Source: Nitrospira moscoviensis
GTDB taxonomy: Bacteria > Nitrospirota > Nitrospiria > Nitrospirales > Nitrospiraceae
Length of the DNA stretch: 64,000 nt
NCBI RefSeq assembly: GCF_001273775.1
Contig: NZ_CP011801.1
Coordinates: forward strand, 3,698,001-3,762,000
Reading direction: 5' to 3'
Shown piece after piece: positions 8,941 through 17,496 of the stretch; the first letter of the stretch is position 1; each line of letters opens with the position of its first letter. Under the pieces are notes generated by a model, which had not been told where the DNA came from, searched no databases, and was given only the letters and a program-made list of their open reading frames with translations. The position numbers and the translations under genes are program-made.

Positions 8941-9885
8941 ATGACCGTTCAGGCGCAATTTCCGGATGAGCAAAGCACGGCGGGCGAATTCCTTCGGCAG
9001 CCCGACGCCTTTCGCCGGTCCGTCACCGCCGACGGGAGCTCGGGGTTCCCCGCCGCGGCCGGGCGCTACCATCTCTATGTCTCCTGGGCCTGCCCTTGGG
9101 CGCACCGCACCATCATCGTGCGGAAGCTCAAGCAGCTCGAGCACGTGATCGGCCTGACCGCCGTCGATCCGATCCGTGACGAGCGCGGCTGGGCGTTTCG
9201 CGAAGGCCCGGGCCATTCGCACGATGCGGTCAACGGCTTTCAATTTCTGCGCGAGGCCTACACGGCGACGGATCCGAACTATGCCGGACGCGTCACGGTG
9301 CCGGTCCTCTGGGATACGGTCACCAAGCAGATCGTGAGCAATTCGGACGACGACCTCATGCGGATGTTGAACGGCGAGTTCAATCGCTGGACGGACAGCC
9401 CGCTCGATCTGTATCCCGAAGGGCTGCGGAAGGACATCGACGAGTTGAACACGTTCATCTACGAGAACGTCAACGACGGCGTCTACCGGGCGGGATTCGC
9501 GACCTCGCAAGCCGTGTACGAGCGGGCGGCGCGGCGGCTCTTCCAGGCGCTGGATCAGTTGGAGGCCCGGCTGGCGAGCCGGCGCTATCTCTTCGGCTCG
9601 ATGTTCGTCGAAACCGACTGGCGGCTGTTCGTCACGCTGGTGCGCTTCGATGCGGTGTACCACGGCCATTTCAAATGCAACGTGCGACGCATCGTCGACT
9701 ATCCCAACCTGTTCGGGTATTTGAGGGACCTGTACCAAACCGACGGCATCGCGGAGACCGTCAATTTCGACCACATCAAGCGCCATTATTACATCACCCA
9801 CGACGACATCAACCCGACCGGGATCGTGCCGATCGGCCCCGAGCAGGATCTCACCGGCCCGCATGGACGGGCGCGCTTGGCTTGA
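8941..9885 (+). CDS. Glutathionyl-hydroquinone reductase-type glutathione transferase
   Basis: 314 residues. The thioredoxin-fold N-terminal half has the diagnostic catalytic motif SWACPWAHR of the Xi-class (YqjG/EcM4) enzymes; these use a Cys to reduce glutathionyl-hydroquinones. The family features SNSDDDLMRMLN and the C-terminal all-helical domain (FGSMFVETDWRLFVTLVRFD) are also present. The first in-frame ATG inside the conserved region is at 8941. The gene stands alone on the plus strand. A role in quinone or xenobiotic detoxification follows from the family. Confidence 0.9.
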   Translation: MTVQAQFPDEQSTAGEFLRQPDAFRRSVTADGSSGFPAAAGRYHLYVSWACPWAHRTIIVRKLKQLEHVIGLTAVDPIRDERGWAFREGPGHSHDAVNGFQFLREAYTATDPNYAGRVTVPVLWDTVTKQIVSNSDDDLMRMLNGEFNRWTDSPLDLYPEGLRKDIDELNTFIYENVNDGVYRAGFATSQAVYERAARRLFQALDQLEARLASRRYLFGSMFVETDWRLFVTLVRFDAVYHGHFKCNVRRIVDYPNLFGYLRDLYQTDGIAETVNFDHIKRHYYITHDDINPTGIVPIGPEQDLTGPHGRARLA

Positions 9886-10046
9886 CTCTTTCTTGCGGGC
9901 AACTCGGGTCGTTACCAGTCATCGCGCTCGGTCCTACTTGCTATGATCCGCCCCTGAAGCGTATAAGCCTACCGTGTCCGACCGTTCCGGTGCGTCTGTC
10001 GTGAACGTACGTGCCTGCCTCTTCTTCGTGATCGCGGGAGGACATC

Positions 10047-10883
10047 ATGATGACTCGCCCTCTCTTCCTCGCTTTCGTGCTTGTCTCCGCCGTGCCGGGA
10101 ATCACCGCTGCTGATGCCGGCGCGGCCGACCTGGCTGCTCCACCCGTTGCCGTCTTTGCGGCCCTGGACGACCGGTTCGAGGGCCCCGATCAGTTGCAGG
10201 CGGGGCTTACGACCCTCCGCCTCCACAATCGAGGAGAGGAGCCGCATCAACTGCAACTCTTGAAGTTGGCCGACGACAAATCGCCGGCGGATCTGGCGGC
10301 CAGTCTCCGCGAACAGGCGCAGGTGCCCCCTTGGGCCAAACATATGGGAGGACCGAACGGCGTCGGGGCGGGCGAGACGGCTGAAGCGACGGTCTACCTC
10401 GAACCGGGCACCTATGTGGTCATCTGCGCCATCCCGACGAAGGATCAGCGGCCCCACGCCGCGCTCGGCATGCAGAAAACGGTGCGCGTGACGCACACCG
10501 CGCCATCCGATGCCGAATTCATCGGCAACGTCCACATGGCGATGTTCGACTACGAATTCGTCGTCGTGCAGAAGGTGGACAGCGGGCCGCACACGTTTTA
10601 CGTCGTGAATCGCGGCCATCAGGCGCATCAAGTGAGTCTCGTGCAACTCAATCCCGGCGCATCGACGGACGATATGCTGGCGGCGTTCGGATCCCCGCAG
10701 CGGTCGCCCCTGCCGGGCAAGCTCATGGGCGGCATGGCGGGTCTCGAGCCGGGCGGACGCGGGACGTTTTCCGCCTCGCTCTCGCCCGGCCGCTACGCGA
10801 TGATGTGCCTCTTTCCCAATCCGGCCGCCCACGACTCCCATGCCGCGAAAGGCATGGTGATGAATTTCACCGTGGACAAATAA
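10047..10883 (+). CDS. Exported protein with two tandem cupredoxin-like domains
   Basis: 278 residues with a signal peptide cleaved near VPGITA. Two repeats of about 120 residues follow. Each has a His in a PHQL or AHQV context and a late Cys-His-Met group: CAIPTKDQRPHAALGM in repeat 1 and CLFPNPAAHDSHAAKGM in repeat 2. This pattern fits type 1 copper ligands (His, Cys, His, Met), so both domains may bind copper. GGGAGG precedes the start. Periplasmic electron transfer or copper storage is inferred. A GC-rich hairpin follows the stop. Confidence 0.75.
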   Translation: MMTRPLFLAFVLVSAVPGITAADAGAADLAAPPVAVFAALDDRFEGPDQLQAGLTTLRLHNRGEEPHQLQLLKLADDKSPADLAASLREQAQVPPWAKHMGGPNGVGAGETAEATVYLEPGTYVVICAIPTKDQRPHAALGMQKTVRVTHTAPSDAEFIGNVHMAMFDYEFVVVQKVDSGPHTFYVVNRGHQAHQVSLVQLNPGASTDDMLAAFGSPQRSPLPGKLMGGMAGLEPGGRGTFSASLSPGRYAMMCLFPNPAAHDSHAAKGMVMNFTVDK

Positions 10884-10888
10884 GGGAC

Positions 10889-10920
10889 GGCCGGCCCCGG
10901 ACTCGCGCCGGGAGCCGGCC
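10889..10920. terminator. Hairpin between convergent genes
   Basis: GGCCGGC pairs with GCCGGCC, with further inner CCCGG/CCGGG pairing. It sits between the stops of the cupredoxin gene (+) and the small exported protein (-) and could end both transcripts. There is no clear U-run. Confidence 0.5.
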
Positions 10921-10947
10921 TCCGCTCCACGCGTCGTCACCCTCCGT

Positions 10948-11310
10948 TCACTGCGGAGAGGCGTTCACCTTCGTCGCCTCCTTCACCGGCGGCTCGATCT
11001 TGATGTTGGGCCCCTGCACTTTCGGCAACAGCCCGGCGCCCGGCTTTTCGAGCAGCCGTTGGTCGCTCATGTTGGACAGATTCTGTCTGAGAGAATCGGA
11101 CCCGAACGCGGCGGCCCCGGTCAGCGACCGCTCGCCGGTCGCGTTTCTCTGCCCCGGATCATTCGCCAGCGGCTGGCCATTCACCGGATCGACCGCCTTG
11201 CCCATCGGATAGCCTTCGTGCTTGGGCAGCATGGCGGGATTCGCCAAGACCGCGGACGCGGTCACCATCGCACCAATGAACACCGATATGATGAGCAGCG
11301 AGGTCCTCAT
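10948..11310 (-). CDS. Small exported hypothetical protein
   Basis: 120 residues. The N-terminus is a clear signal peptide with cleavage near AVLANPA. The mature part is hydrophilic and rich in Pro, Asn and Lys, with no Cys and no motif I recognise. It is transcribed toward the cupredoxin gene, with a shared hairpin between them. Function unknown. Confidence 0.75.
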   Translation of the reverse strand: MRTSLLIISVFIGAMVTASAVLANPAMLPKHEGYPMGKAVDPVNGQPLANDPGQRNATGERSLTGAAAFGSDSLRQNLSNMSDQRLLEKPGAGLLPKVQGPNIKIEPPVKEATKVNASPQ

Positions 11311-11533
11311 CGTTCAACCTCCTTGCTGGACGTGAGACAACACAATGCCCCCGACGGCTCAAGGCCGCACGAGAGCGTGTCATGGAATGGGAGCACGACG
11401 CGCGGAAACGGTGGGAAGACTTTACCCCGGCTCCATACGATCCCCCGGGCGACGCTTAAGCATACTCCCGGAGAGGATCATGGAGTCAAGCGGCCGGAAA
11501 GGGCCGTGGCAGCCGGCTTCTTAATTCCCAGCT

Positions 11534-11554
11534 ACGGAGCCGCAGTAGCTCCGT
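11534..11554. other. 7-bp-stem hairpin after hicB
   Basis: ACGGAGC and GCTCCGT form a perfect 7-bp stem around a 7-base loop directly after the hicB stop. There is no U-run on the minus strand, so termination is uncertain. Confidence 0.4.
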
Positions 11555-11776
11555 TTATGTACCGGTCTGATAGATAGCAGGGCGATAGCGCGGGCGGGGA
11601 ATAGGCTTGCGTTCGGCGCGGGCGGCTTCGAGCCAGGCTTTCTTGGCGAGCTGCGCCTGACGGAGAGCCTCAGCCGGCGTCTTGCCGAAGGCGGAGCAGG
11701 CTTCGAGATCGGGAATGTCGGCGATGTAGCCTTTATCTTTCTCGCTATAAAAAATGTTGATGTGATAATCCTTCAT
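11555..11776 (-). CDS. hicB: HicB-family antitoxin
   Basis: 73 residues with the HicB N-terminal fold: YHINIFYSEKDKGYIADIPD, then ACSAFGKTPAEALRQAQ. There is no C-terminal DNA-binding domain, so this is the short HicB type. It overlaps the upstream hicA by four bases (ATGA), the usual arrangement of this type II module. Confidence 0.88.
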   Translation of the reverse strand: MKDYHINIFYSEKDKGYIADIPDLEACSAFGKTPAEALRQAQLAKKAWLEAARAERKPIPRPRYRPAIYQTGT

Positions 11777-12033
11777 GGCTCGTCTCCGGTTTCAAGAGTT
11801 AGATTATACCGCTCGACGATATCAAGCAACTGGCGCACTTGGTAGGGCTTCGCTTTTCCACCGACTTCTTGAAGGTTAATCAGTTCCTTAACCCGGGGAT
11901 GCACAAAAATGTGATGACTTCCTCTGGTCCGAGACAATCGATATCCGAAGGCCTTCGCTAGGGCCACGGCCTCTGTGAACCGCAAGTTTTTTGATCCCGC
12001 CAGCGCCTTTACGAGTAATTTCTGTTTATTCAT
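11773..12033 (-). CDS. hicA: HicA-family toxin (mRNA interferase)
   Basis: 86 residues. The HicA dsRBD-like fold is indicated by KAFGYRLSRTRGSHHIFVHP, which contains the conserved GSHH catalytic His region. HicA proteins cleave mRNA during translation and are neutralised by HicB. The gene is first in the pair. No mobile-element ends were found beside it. Confidence 0.88.
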   Translation of the reverse strand: MNKQKLLVKALAGSKNLRFTEAVALAKAFGYRLSRTRGSHHIFVHPRVKELINLQEVGGKAKPYQVRQLLDIVERYNLTLETGDEP

Positions 12034-12127
12034 GTAGGGGCTTGATTGGCATGGGGACGATTGTGCGCGAGTCTAGGGGGAAGAGAATGACATGTCAATT
12101 TTTGGTGAGGCAGGATTGGACGAAGAC

Positions 12128-12709
12128 CTACTTCCCCAGCATGCCCAGGCCCCGTAGCTCGTCGAGCCACGCCATTCGCCGCTTGTCGGTCAGGCTCTCG
12201 ATGTTGCCGATCAAGGTCGTCCGGATGGGACGAATGCCGCAGAAGCCGAGGATGTTCCGCTTGAGGCTCTTCACGCTGTGCGCCAGGAAGATCCACCGAT
12301 AGGCGAACGCCGACATACCCATCGTGACGGCGATTCTGGCCGACTTGCCGGTAAGAAGCTTTTTCGGCAGCTTCCCGCCTTGATACTCGGCGCCGAATCC
12401 AGGGCGGAACACCTGTTCGAAGAAGCCTTTGAGCAGCGCCGGCATCGATCCGTGCCAGAGCGGATACAGCAGCACGAGATGATCCGCCCAGCGAATCGCC
12501 TCCTGCGCTTCCATGATCGAAGCCGGCGGGCTCTTTTCGAAGTCCTCCTTCGTCCGCAGCAGCGGGAATTCCAGCGCCGCCACCTCGATCCGCTTCACGT
12601 CATGCCCACTGTCCTCCGCGCCTTTGGCATACTCGTCCGCCAGCGCATGGCCGAAGTGGCGCCGTGACGCATCGGGATGGCCTTGGATGATCAGAATGCG
12701 CCTGCTCAT
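12128..12709 (-). CDS. NAD(P)H-dependent flavodoxin-fold oxidoreductase
   Basis: 193 residues of the NQO1/MdaB/KefF family. It starts RRILIIQGHPDASRRHFG, an FMN/FAD phosphate-binding segment, and has LVLLYPLWHGSMPALLKGF and FGAEYQGGKL, both typical of the family. Two-electron reduction of quinones or related electrophiles is expected. It is transcribed with or just after the NTF2-like gene on the same strand. Confidence 0.88.
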   Translation of the reverse strand: MSRRILIIQGHPDASRRHFGHALADEYAKGAEDSGHDVKRIEVAALEFPLLRTKEDFEKSPPASIMEAQEAIRWADHLVLLYPLWHGSMPALLKGFFEQVFRPGFGAEYQGGKLPKKLLTGKSARIAVTMGMSAFAYRWIFLAHSVKSLKRNILGFCGIRPIRTTLIGNIESLTDKRRMAWLDELRGLGMLGK

Positions 12710-12730
12710 AGTTTCGCCGCTCGCGATGAT

Positions 12731-13336
12731 TCAGAACAGAGGATGATGTGGAGCGCTTGCAACGGGCGCGGAAGGGTCGGTCCCTCCTGCATTGCCATAG
12801 AACCGCCAGGCGCCCTTTTCCTTCACCAGATAATGGATCTCCCGGACCCAACTATCGATCGTCACCGGCTTGCCCGTCTGTTTCTCGGTCCCGTACAGGC
12901 CGCCGGTGCAGGTCACGTACGCTTTGCTCACGCCGCCCGCCTGCGCCAGTTTCACCTCCGTGAAGACATGCTTCGACGAGACCGCACCATAATGCGCGAA
13001 GACCTCCCCCCACACCCGCCCCACATCGGACCGTTTCAGTCCGTGGTAATTGTAGGCCGGCGCATAAAACGGCATCAGCGCCTCGACGTCGCCCTTCTGC
13101 ACAGCTTGCTCCGCCCGATCGAAGGCGGCCACGAGTTCCTTCATCGCCTTGCGCTCGTGTTCGGGCAAGCTTCCCGCTGACACTTCGACGGCCGAGGCCA
13201 CCGGTCCGGGAACGGACCATTCGAATGAAACCAGCAGTCCGAGTAGCACAAGCAGGGCGACCGGCTTGCTGCTCGTGCTGGGCGACGCACTTACGAGGGT
13301 TAGGACGCGCACTATGGCGGCCGGCAGACTTCTCAT
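12731..13336 (-). CDS. Exported NTF2-like (SnoaL/DUF4440-type) protein
   Basis: About 201 residues with an N-terminal hydrophobic segment and then an NTF2-like fold: FDRAEQAVQKGDVEALMPFY, YNYHGLKRSDVGRVWGEVF and ending APHHPLF. A homologue with the same landmarks (YDYHGLKKADVRNIWRKLF, ending APHPLF) lies at 15302-15847. The start at 13336 is the first ATG giving a signal peptide; the longer open frame upstream belongs to a capA relic. No enzyme function can be assigned. Confidence 0.75.
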   Translation of the reverse strand: MRSLPAAIVRVLTLVSASPSTSSKPVALLVLLGLLVSFEWSVPGPVASAVEVSAGSLPEHERKAMKELVAAFDRAEQAVQKGDVEALMPFYAPAYNYHGLKRSDVGRVWGEVFAHYGAVSSKHVFTEVKLAQAGGVSKAYVTCTGGLYGTEKQTGKPVTIDSWVREIHYLVKEKGAWRFYGNAGGTDPSAPVASAPHHPLF

Positions 13337-13424
13337 CGGACGGTTCCAGGTACAGCGAGCACGCTGTAATCTCTCAGCAAGACGGATGCCGAACACGCCA
13401 TATTGAATGACCGTGGGAACTCCC

Positions 13425-13614
13425 CGTGTCGGCAGGAGAAATTCCTCTCCCACGCTGCTGATCACGCATTCCAGGTTGATGAGCCGGCAATCGGCTGCGA
13501 GCATGAGGGCAGCACATCGCCCCACAAAGCTTCGGGGCAGATGGATCGGTTCTGGGTGACATACTGATCCACCAAGCGCCCGAGCATCACGTCGCCGGTC
13601 AGCGCAATCTTCAT
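13425..13614 (-). pseudogene. CapA-type (PGA capsule/metallophosphatase) N-terminal relic
   Basis: Reading from 13614 gives MKIALTGDVMLGRLVDQY, the hallmark start of CapA-family proteins, then WGDVLP. A missing base near 13507 then shifts the frame; the next frame continues ADCRLINLECVISS, the second CapA signature. Homology fades after about 13430 and the rest of the gene is absent. This is a frameshifted and truncated remnant. Confidence 0.75.
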
Positions 13615-13685
13615 CGCTTGAAGGACCTTTATTCTCGATTGAGGTCATCCCGTTGTTCCCGTTAAGATGACCGACGAGGCACAGA

Positions 13686-14330
13686 TTGCTTACCTTACTC
13701 CCTGCGTCCGCCGGCATCCTCATTAGGAGCGCATTGATGAGCGTCTTCTGGGCTGCGCTCGCCTTCGGCGCGCCTCAGCCCGCTTCGGAGACGCCGACCG
13801 AAGTCGTCCGCGCAACCCTCTCGGAAGTGATCCGCATCCTCGAAGACCCCAAGATGAAAGACCCGGCCAAACTCGCCCCGCGGCGCCGCCTGCTGGAAGA
13901 CGTGATCGCCGAGCGCTTCGATTATGCCGAAATGTCCAAGCGGGCGTTGGCCGCCCAGTGGCCCAAGCTCACGCCGGCGCAACAGAAAGAATTCGTCGAT
14001 CTCTTCAAATCGTTCCTCTCGGATCGCTATGCCGGAAAGATCGAAGGCTATTCCGGCGAGCAGGTGGAGTATTTGAACGAGCGGCTGGAAGGCCGCTATG
14101 CGGAAGTCCGGACGAAGCTGGTCTCCAAGAAGACGGAGATCCCGATGGACTACCGGCTCATCAATAAGAGCGGCCGATGGTACGCCTACGACATCATCGT
14201 GGACGGCGTCAGCTTGGTCAAAAACTACCGCAGCCAGTTTGAAAAGATCATGCGATCGGATTCCTATGAGGAACTCGTCACACGATTGCGCAACCGCACC
14301 GTCGCCGAAGACCAGAAAGAGAAACGCTGA
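13686..14330 (+). CDS. mlaC: MlaC/Ttg2D-like phospholipid-binding ABC transporter protein
   Basis: 214 residues with an N-terminal hydrophobic export segment. The Mla family features are LAPRRRLLEDVIAERFDYAEM, LTPAQQKEFVDLFKSFL and DYRLINKSGRWYAYDIIVDG. MlaC shuttles phospholipids between outer- and inner-membrane Mla complexes. The start is uncertain: a TTG at 13686 gives a better signal peptide, while an ATG at 13737 has AGGAG upstream. No mlaABDEF genes are nearby, so it is an orphan here. Confidence 0.85.
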   Translation: MLTLLPASAGILIRSALMSVFWAALAFGAPQPASETPTEVVRATLSEVIRILEDPKMKDPAKLAPRRRLLEDVIAERFDYAEMSKRALAAQWPKLTPAQQKEFVDLFKSFLSDRYAGKIEGYSGEQVEYLNERLEGRYAEVRTKLVSKKTEIPMDYRLINKSGRWYAYDIIVDGVSLVKNYRSQFEKIMRSDSYEELVTRLRNRTVAEDQKEKR

Positions 14331-14345
14331 CCGCCCGTCAGCCCG

Positions 14346-14585
14346 CTACGTGGCCGCCGGAAATTTTCGCAATCCGACCCGCCCCGCCAGCTCATGCAGT
14401 TTCTCGTGCACGGATTCGTTGTTATACGACTGGACCTCCGCGAGCGCGAGGCAATAGTCGGTCAAGGCCTCCAGCCACAGTTTTTGATTCTCACAGGTCA
14501 CGGGTCCTTGGCGCGCTTCGTCGATCCTGAACTCCACCTCCTTGAGCTTGGCCACGGCGTCTTCCAAGTGCTTCGGTACCGGCAT
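14346..14585 (-). CDS. Small hypothetical protein
   Basis: 79 residues starting MPVPKHLEDAVAKLKEVE, with GGAAGGGAGG upstream of the ATG at 14585. It is predicted helical and soluble with one Cys. It converges on mlaC. I do not recognise a family. The strong ribosome-binding site supports coding. Confidence 0.55.
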   Translation of the reverse strand: MPVPKHLEDAVAKLKEVEFRIDEARQGPVTCENQKLWLEALTDYCLALAEVQSYNNESVHEKLHELAGRVGLRKFPAAT

Positions 14586-14589
14586 GCGT

Positions 14590-15301
14590 CCCTCCCTTCC
14601 GGCTCTCGCCTCGCGTCCCTCAGGGGTTCCATGATTTCGATTTCGGCATGGATGGAACAAGCATTCTGTGTGCCATACCGCCTATACAAGACAGCAAGTC
14701 TGTTGCTGACGGCAACTGCCGACTTCCCTTGGCTTTATGTCTCATCGTACAGCATCGATTCTTAGAACCGATCCGCCATCGACGGACTTCCTGTCCTCTT
14801 TTGATACGATTCGCTGTCGCACCGGAGTATGATGAGCGGGATTGACCCTGAGGAATCAGCCGTTATCTGGTAACTGAGCGGAGGCCTCGGTGAGAGGAAC
14901 ACTCAAGGGAATCGAGGTCGAGCGCTGGGGCGGTGAGCAGGCCCGCAGGTGAGCGGGAAGCCTAAAGCCCCTCCAAAGACCTCCACAGTAGATGCAAAGC
15001 TCTCTAGACCTGCCTCCGCTCCGGTGTTTGCCTTCCTACAGAGAACTCCCATAAATGAGTGGTAGTGTGGGCCGCACCCATGATGAGGACGTTTGTCACG
15101 GGTCTGCTGCGATTTGCCACGGGACTCGTCGTACCCTGTTGATTTCCGCTACAGACTTCCATCTCTCGGCGCGCCCGTTCCTTTCGTCAGGCCTACCATT
15201 CGCAAGGAGATTGTCGGACAAGAGACGCCCGGCTGTTGGTCTCTTCCTTGCAGAACCCGTGCTCGCATCACGACGAGCCGTAGCCACAGGAGGTCTTACC
15301 G
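14590..15301. other. Intergenic stretch without recognised gene
   Basis: About 710 bases in which no frame on either strand shows a convincing product. The part from about 14880 to 14980 is purine- and GC-rich with several short self-complementary words, but I could not match it to a known structured RNA. It separates two genes pointing away from each other and may hold their promoters. Confidence 0.4.
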
Positions 15302-15847
15302 ATGCCGACTCATCCGATACCTGTCTTGTCCATCTTCTGCCTGGCCCTTAGCCTCTGCTTGTCGCCGGCCTCCAATGGTGAAGCCAAGACGCAGCTCACA
15401 CCGAACACGATTCAGGAAGTGGACCAACAAACCGTGAGCGAACTGGTAGTCACGTTTGAGGAAGCCGAGCGGGCGATGCAAGCCCACGATCTGGACGGCG
15501 TCATGGTCTTGTATTCGGACGAGTACGACTATCACGGCCTGAAGAAGGCGGACGTCCGGAACATTTGGCGCAAGCTGTTCGACCACTATCAGGAATTGGA
15601 GAGCGTCCATACATTTTCGATGATCCGCCGGCTTGGTCCGGCCAGCAAGCTCACGGCGGAAATGACCTGTACGGGCGTCATCTGGGGCACCTCGAAACAG
15701 ACGACGCTACGCACCCCGATCGACAGCTGGTATGAAGAGGTGCATTACCTCCGAAAGGAAAACGGCCGCTGGCGAATCGTCGGGCATGCCGGCGGGAACG
15801 TGCAACCCATCCTCCAGTTCGGCATCGCTCCGCATCCCTTGTTCTGA
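15302..15847 (+). CDS. Exported NTF2-like protein, paralogue of the 12731-13336 gene
   Basis: 181 residues with a signal peptide (cleavage near ASNGEA) and an NTF2-like domain: FEEAERAMQAHDLDGVMVLY, YDYHGLKKADVRNIWRKLF, IDSWYEEVHYLRKENGRWR, ending APHPLF. AGGAGG lies just upstream of the ATG. Order of conserved blocks and the shared C-terminus show homology with the gene at 12731-13336. Function unknown; ligand binding in the periplasm is possible. Confidence 0.8.
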   Translation: MPTHPIPVLSIFCLALSLCLSPASNGEAKTQLTPNTIQEVDQQTVSELVVTFEEAERAMQAHDLDGVMVLYSDEYDYHGLKKADVRNIWRKLFDHYQELESVHTFSMIRRLGPASKLTAEMTCTGVIWGTSKQTTLRTPIDSWYEEVHYLRKENGRWRIVGHAGGNVQPILQFGIAPHPLF

Positions 15848-15995
15848 TGCACGATCGCCATGTTGAAAGAATCCACAGTGCCGTGTGGCGGCCTGCCCTG
15901 TTACGCGACAACGATCCGTGCCTGTTTGTCCCGGCGCCCCCTCCAACCCGTTGAAAACCTGCCCCGGAGAGTTAGTTCATCGGATATCGCCACTG

Positions 15996-16011
15996 TGGCA
16001 TTGTCGATGCA
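15996..16011 (+). promoter_or_regulatory. Possible sigma-54-type -24/-12 promoter for hsp20
   Basis: TGGCATTGTCGATGCA has GG and GC ten bases apart as in the -24/-12 consensus. It lies about 85 bp upstream of the HSP20 start. This is a motif match only. Confidence 0.3.
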
Positions 16012-16094
16012 TTTTCGGGTTCATGACAGGTGTATGACGTCGGAAAAGCGTTCATAGTCATATTTATTATTCTTCCCGCGAAAGGAGAGGTGTT

Positions 16095-16568
16095 ATGAGC
16101 GCGCTGACGAGGTGGGAACCGCTGAAGGGCCATTGGAATCCGTGGAAAGATCTGGAGGAGCTGGAAAAACGCCTGGCTACCATGTGGGGGAGGTCGCCGG
16201 CCAAGGGCGACGGCGACAAGGAAGCGATGACGGTCGCCGAGTGGTCCCCGCTGGTCGACATCGCCGAAGACGACAAGGAATATACGGTGAAGGCGGAACT
16301 CCCGGAGATCAAGAAGGAGGATGTGAAGATCACCGTGCAGGACAATGTGCTCGCCATTTCCGGGGAGCGCAAATACGAGAAGGAGGAAAAGGGGAAAAAA
16401 TACCATCGCGTGGAACGGGCGTACGGGAGCTTCATGCGCAGCTTCACGCTCCCCGAGGACGCCGATGGGGCGAAGGTCGCCGCGGAATACAAGGACGGCA
16501 TCCTGAAGGTGCATGTGCCGAAGTCGGAGAAGGCCAAGCCGAAGTCCATCGAGGTGAAGGTGGCCTGA
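16095..16568 (+). CDS. HSP20 small heat-shock protein
   Basis: 157 residues. The alpha-crystallin domain spans about 50-145: WSPLVDIAEDDKEYTVKAEL, the conserved LAISGERKYEKEE, then YGSFMRSFTLPEDAD and the C-terminal YKDGILKVHVPK. A short tail follows. ATP-independent holdase. AAAGGAGAGG precedes the start. The next three genes on this strand may form a stress-related run with it. Confidence 0.94.
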   Translation: MSALTRWEPLKGHWNPWKDLEELEKRLATMWGRSPAKGDGDKEAMTVAEWSPLVDIAEDDKEYTVKAELPEIKKEDVKITVQDNVLAISGERKYEKEEKGKKYHRVERAYGSFMRSFTLPEDADGAKVAAEYKDGILKVHVPKSEKAKPKSIEVKVA

Positions 16569-16630
16569 GGAGCGAGGTCCAGGTTCAGGCCTCTTCCCTC
16601 AACCTCAGCCTTCTTGGAAAGGAGGACGCC

Positions 16631-16789
16631 ATGATTCGCCATCCGGATTACCTCGACATTCCGTGGGACATCCATTGGCGGACCGAGCCTCAGCAGCACC
16701 ATGGGTTCGGATGGTGGCTCGTCGCCGCGAGTGCGTTGTTGGCGCTGTTCCTGATCGGGGTCAGAGTCACAAGCGGCACGTTGGGGTAA
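16631..16789 (+). CDS. Small single-pass membrane protein
   Basis: 52 residues starting MIRHPDYLDIPWDIHW, followed by one hydrophobic segment (WWLVAASALLALFLIGV). AAAGGAGGACGCC lies directly before the ATG, a very strong ribosome-binding site. It sits between hsp20 and the phosphoribosyltransferase gene with short gaps, so it is probably in the same transcript. Family and function unknown. Confidence 0.65.
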   Translation: MIRHPDYLDIPWDIHWRTEPQQHHGFGWWLVAASALLALFLIGVRVTSGTLG

Positions 16790-16802
16790 GAAGGGAGGGA
16801 GC

Positions 16803-17468
16803 GTGGTGTTGTTCGACGATCGCCGGCATGCCGGAATTCTGCTGGCGAAAGAACTCGAAGCGTTTCGGGGCAATCCCGCCGCAGTGATCCTTGCGCTCCC
16901 GCGAGGCGGCGTGGTGGTCGGCCACGAGCTCAGCCTGGCGCTGCATCTGCCGCTGGACGTGTTCATCACGCGCAAGATCGGTCTCCCGGAGTGTCCGGAG
17001 TATGCGATTGGAGCGGTCAGCGAAACCGGCTCTGTGTATCTCAATCCCGACGCGGCGGGCACCGTCCCGCGTGAAGATATCGCCGGCTTGGTGGAGGCGC
17101 AGCGCCATGAGATCGCCCGCCGCCAAACGCTCTACCGGCAAGGCAAGCCGCTCCCTTCGCTGCACAACAAAACCGTCATCGTGGTCGACGACGGGATCGC
17201 GACGGGATCCACCTTCTTCGCCACCATCGAGGCGCTCCGAACACTGGCGCCGGACCGCATCATCGCGGCGATTCCCGTGTCGCCGCCGTCGACCGCCGCC
17301 AAGGTCCGCGCCCTAGTAGACCATTCCGTCATCCTCGCCACCCCGGAGTTCTTCGGCGCCGTCGGGGAATTCTACGTCAATTTTCAGCAGGTCGAGGATG
17401 AGGACGTCGTCCGCTGTCTGGAGCAAGCGGAGCAGGTCTACCGGACGCGGCCGTGCGACGTGCGTTGA
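16803..17468 (+). CDS. Phosphoribosyltransferase-domain protein
   Basis: 221 residues with a type I PRTase fold. The PRPP-binding loop is VIVVDDGIATGST, and ILALPRGGVVVG is the early conserved element of the group often found beside dienelactone-hydrolase or stress genes. The GTG start at 16803 follows AAGGGAGGGAGC. The substrate cannot be inferred. It lies between a small membrane protein and a UspA gene, a common stress context for this subfamily. Confidence 0.85.
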   Translation: MVLFDDRRHAGILLAKELEAFRGNPAAVILALPRGGVVVGHELSLALHLPLDVFITRKIGLPECPEYAIGAVSETGSVYLNPDAAGTVPREDIAGLVEAQRHEIARRQTLYRQGKPLPSLHNKTVIVVDDGIATGSTFFATIEALRTLAPDRIIAAIPVSPPSTAAKVRALVDHSVILATPEFFGAVGEFYVNFQQVEDEDVVRCLEQAEQVYRTRPCDVR

Positions 17469-17496
17469 GGTTCACAGTCACTGATAAGGGGAACTG

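Noticed and set aside
13337..13723. N-terminal extension of the NTF2-like protein in the same open frame
   Set aside because: The extension contains the second half of the CapA signature (CRLINLECVISS) and is better explained as a capA relic; a proper signal peptide starts at 13336.
14880..14990. Possible riboswitch or structured RNA
   Set aside because: GC-rich with some self-complementarity, but no match to a riboswitch or ncRNA consensus I know, and no gene close enough downstream for a leader.
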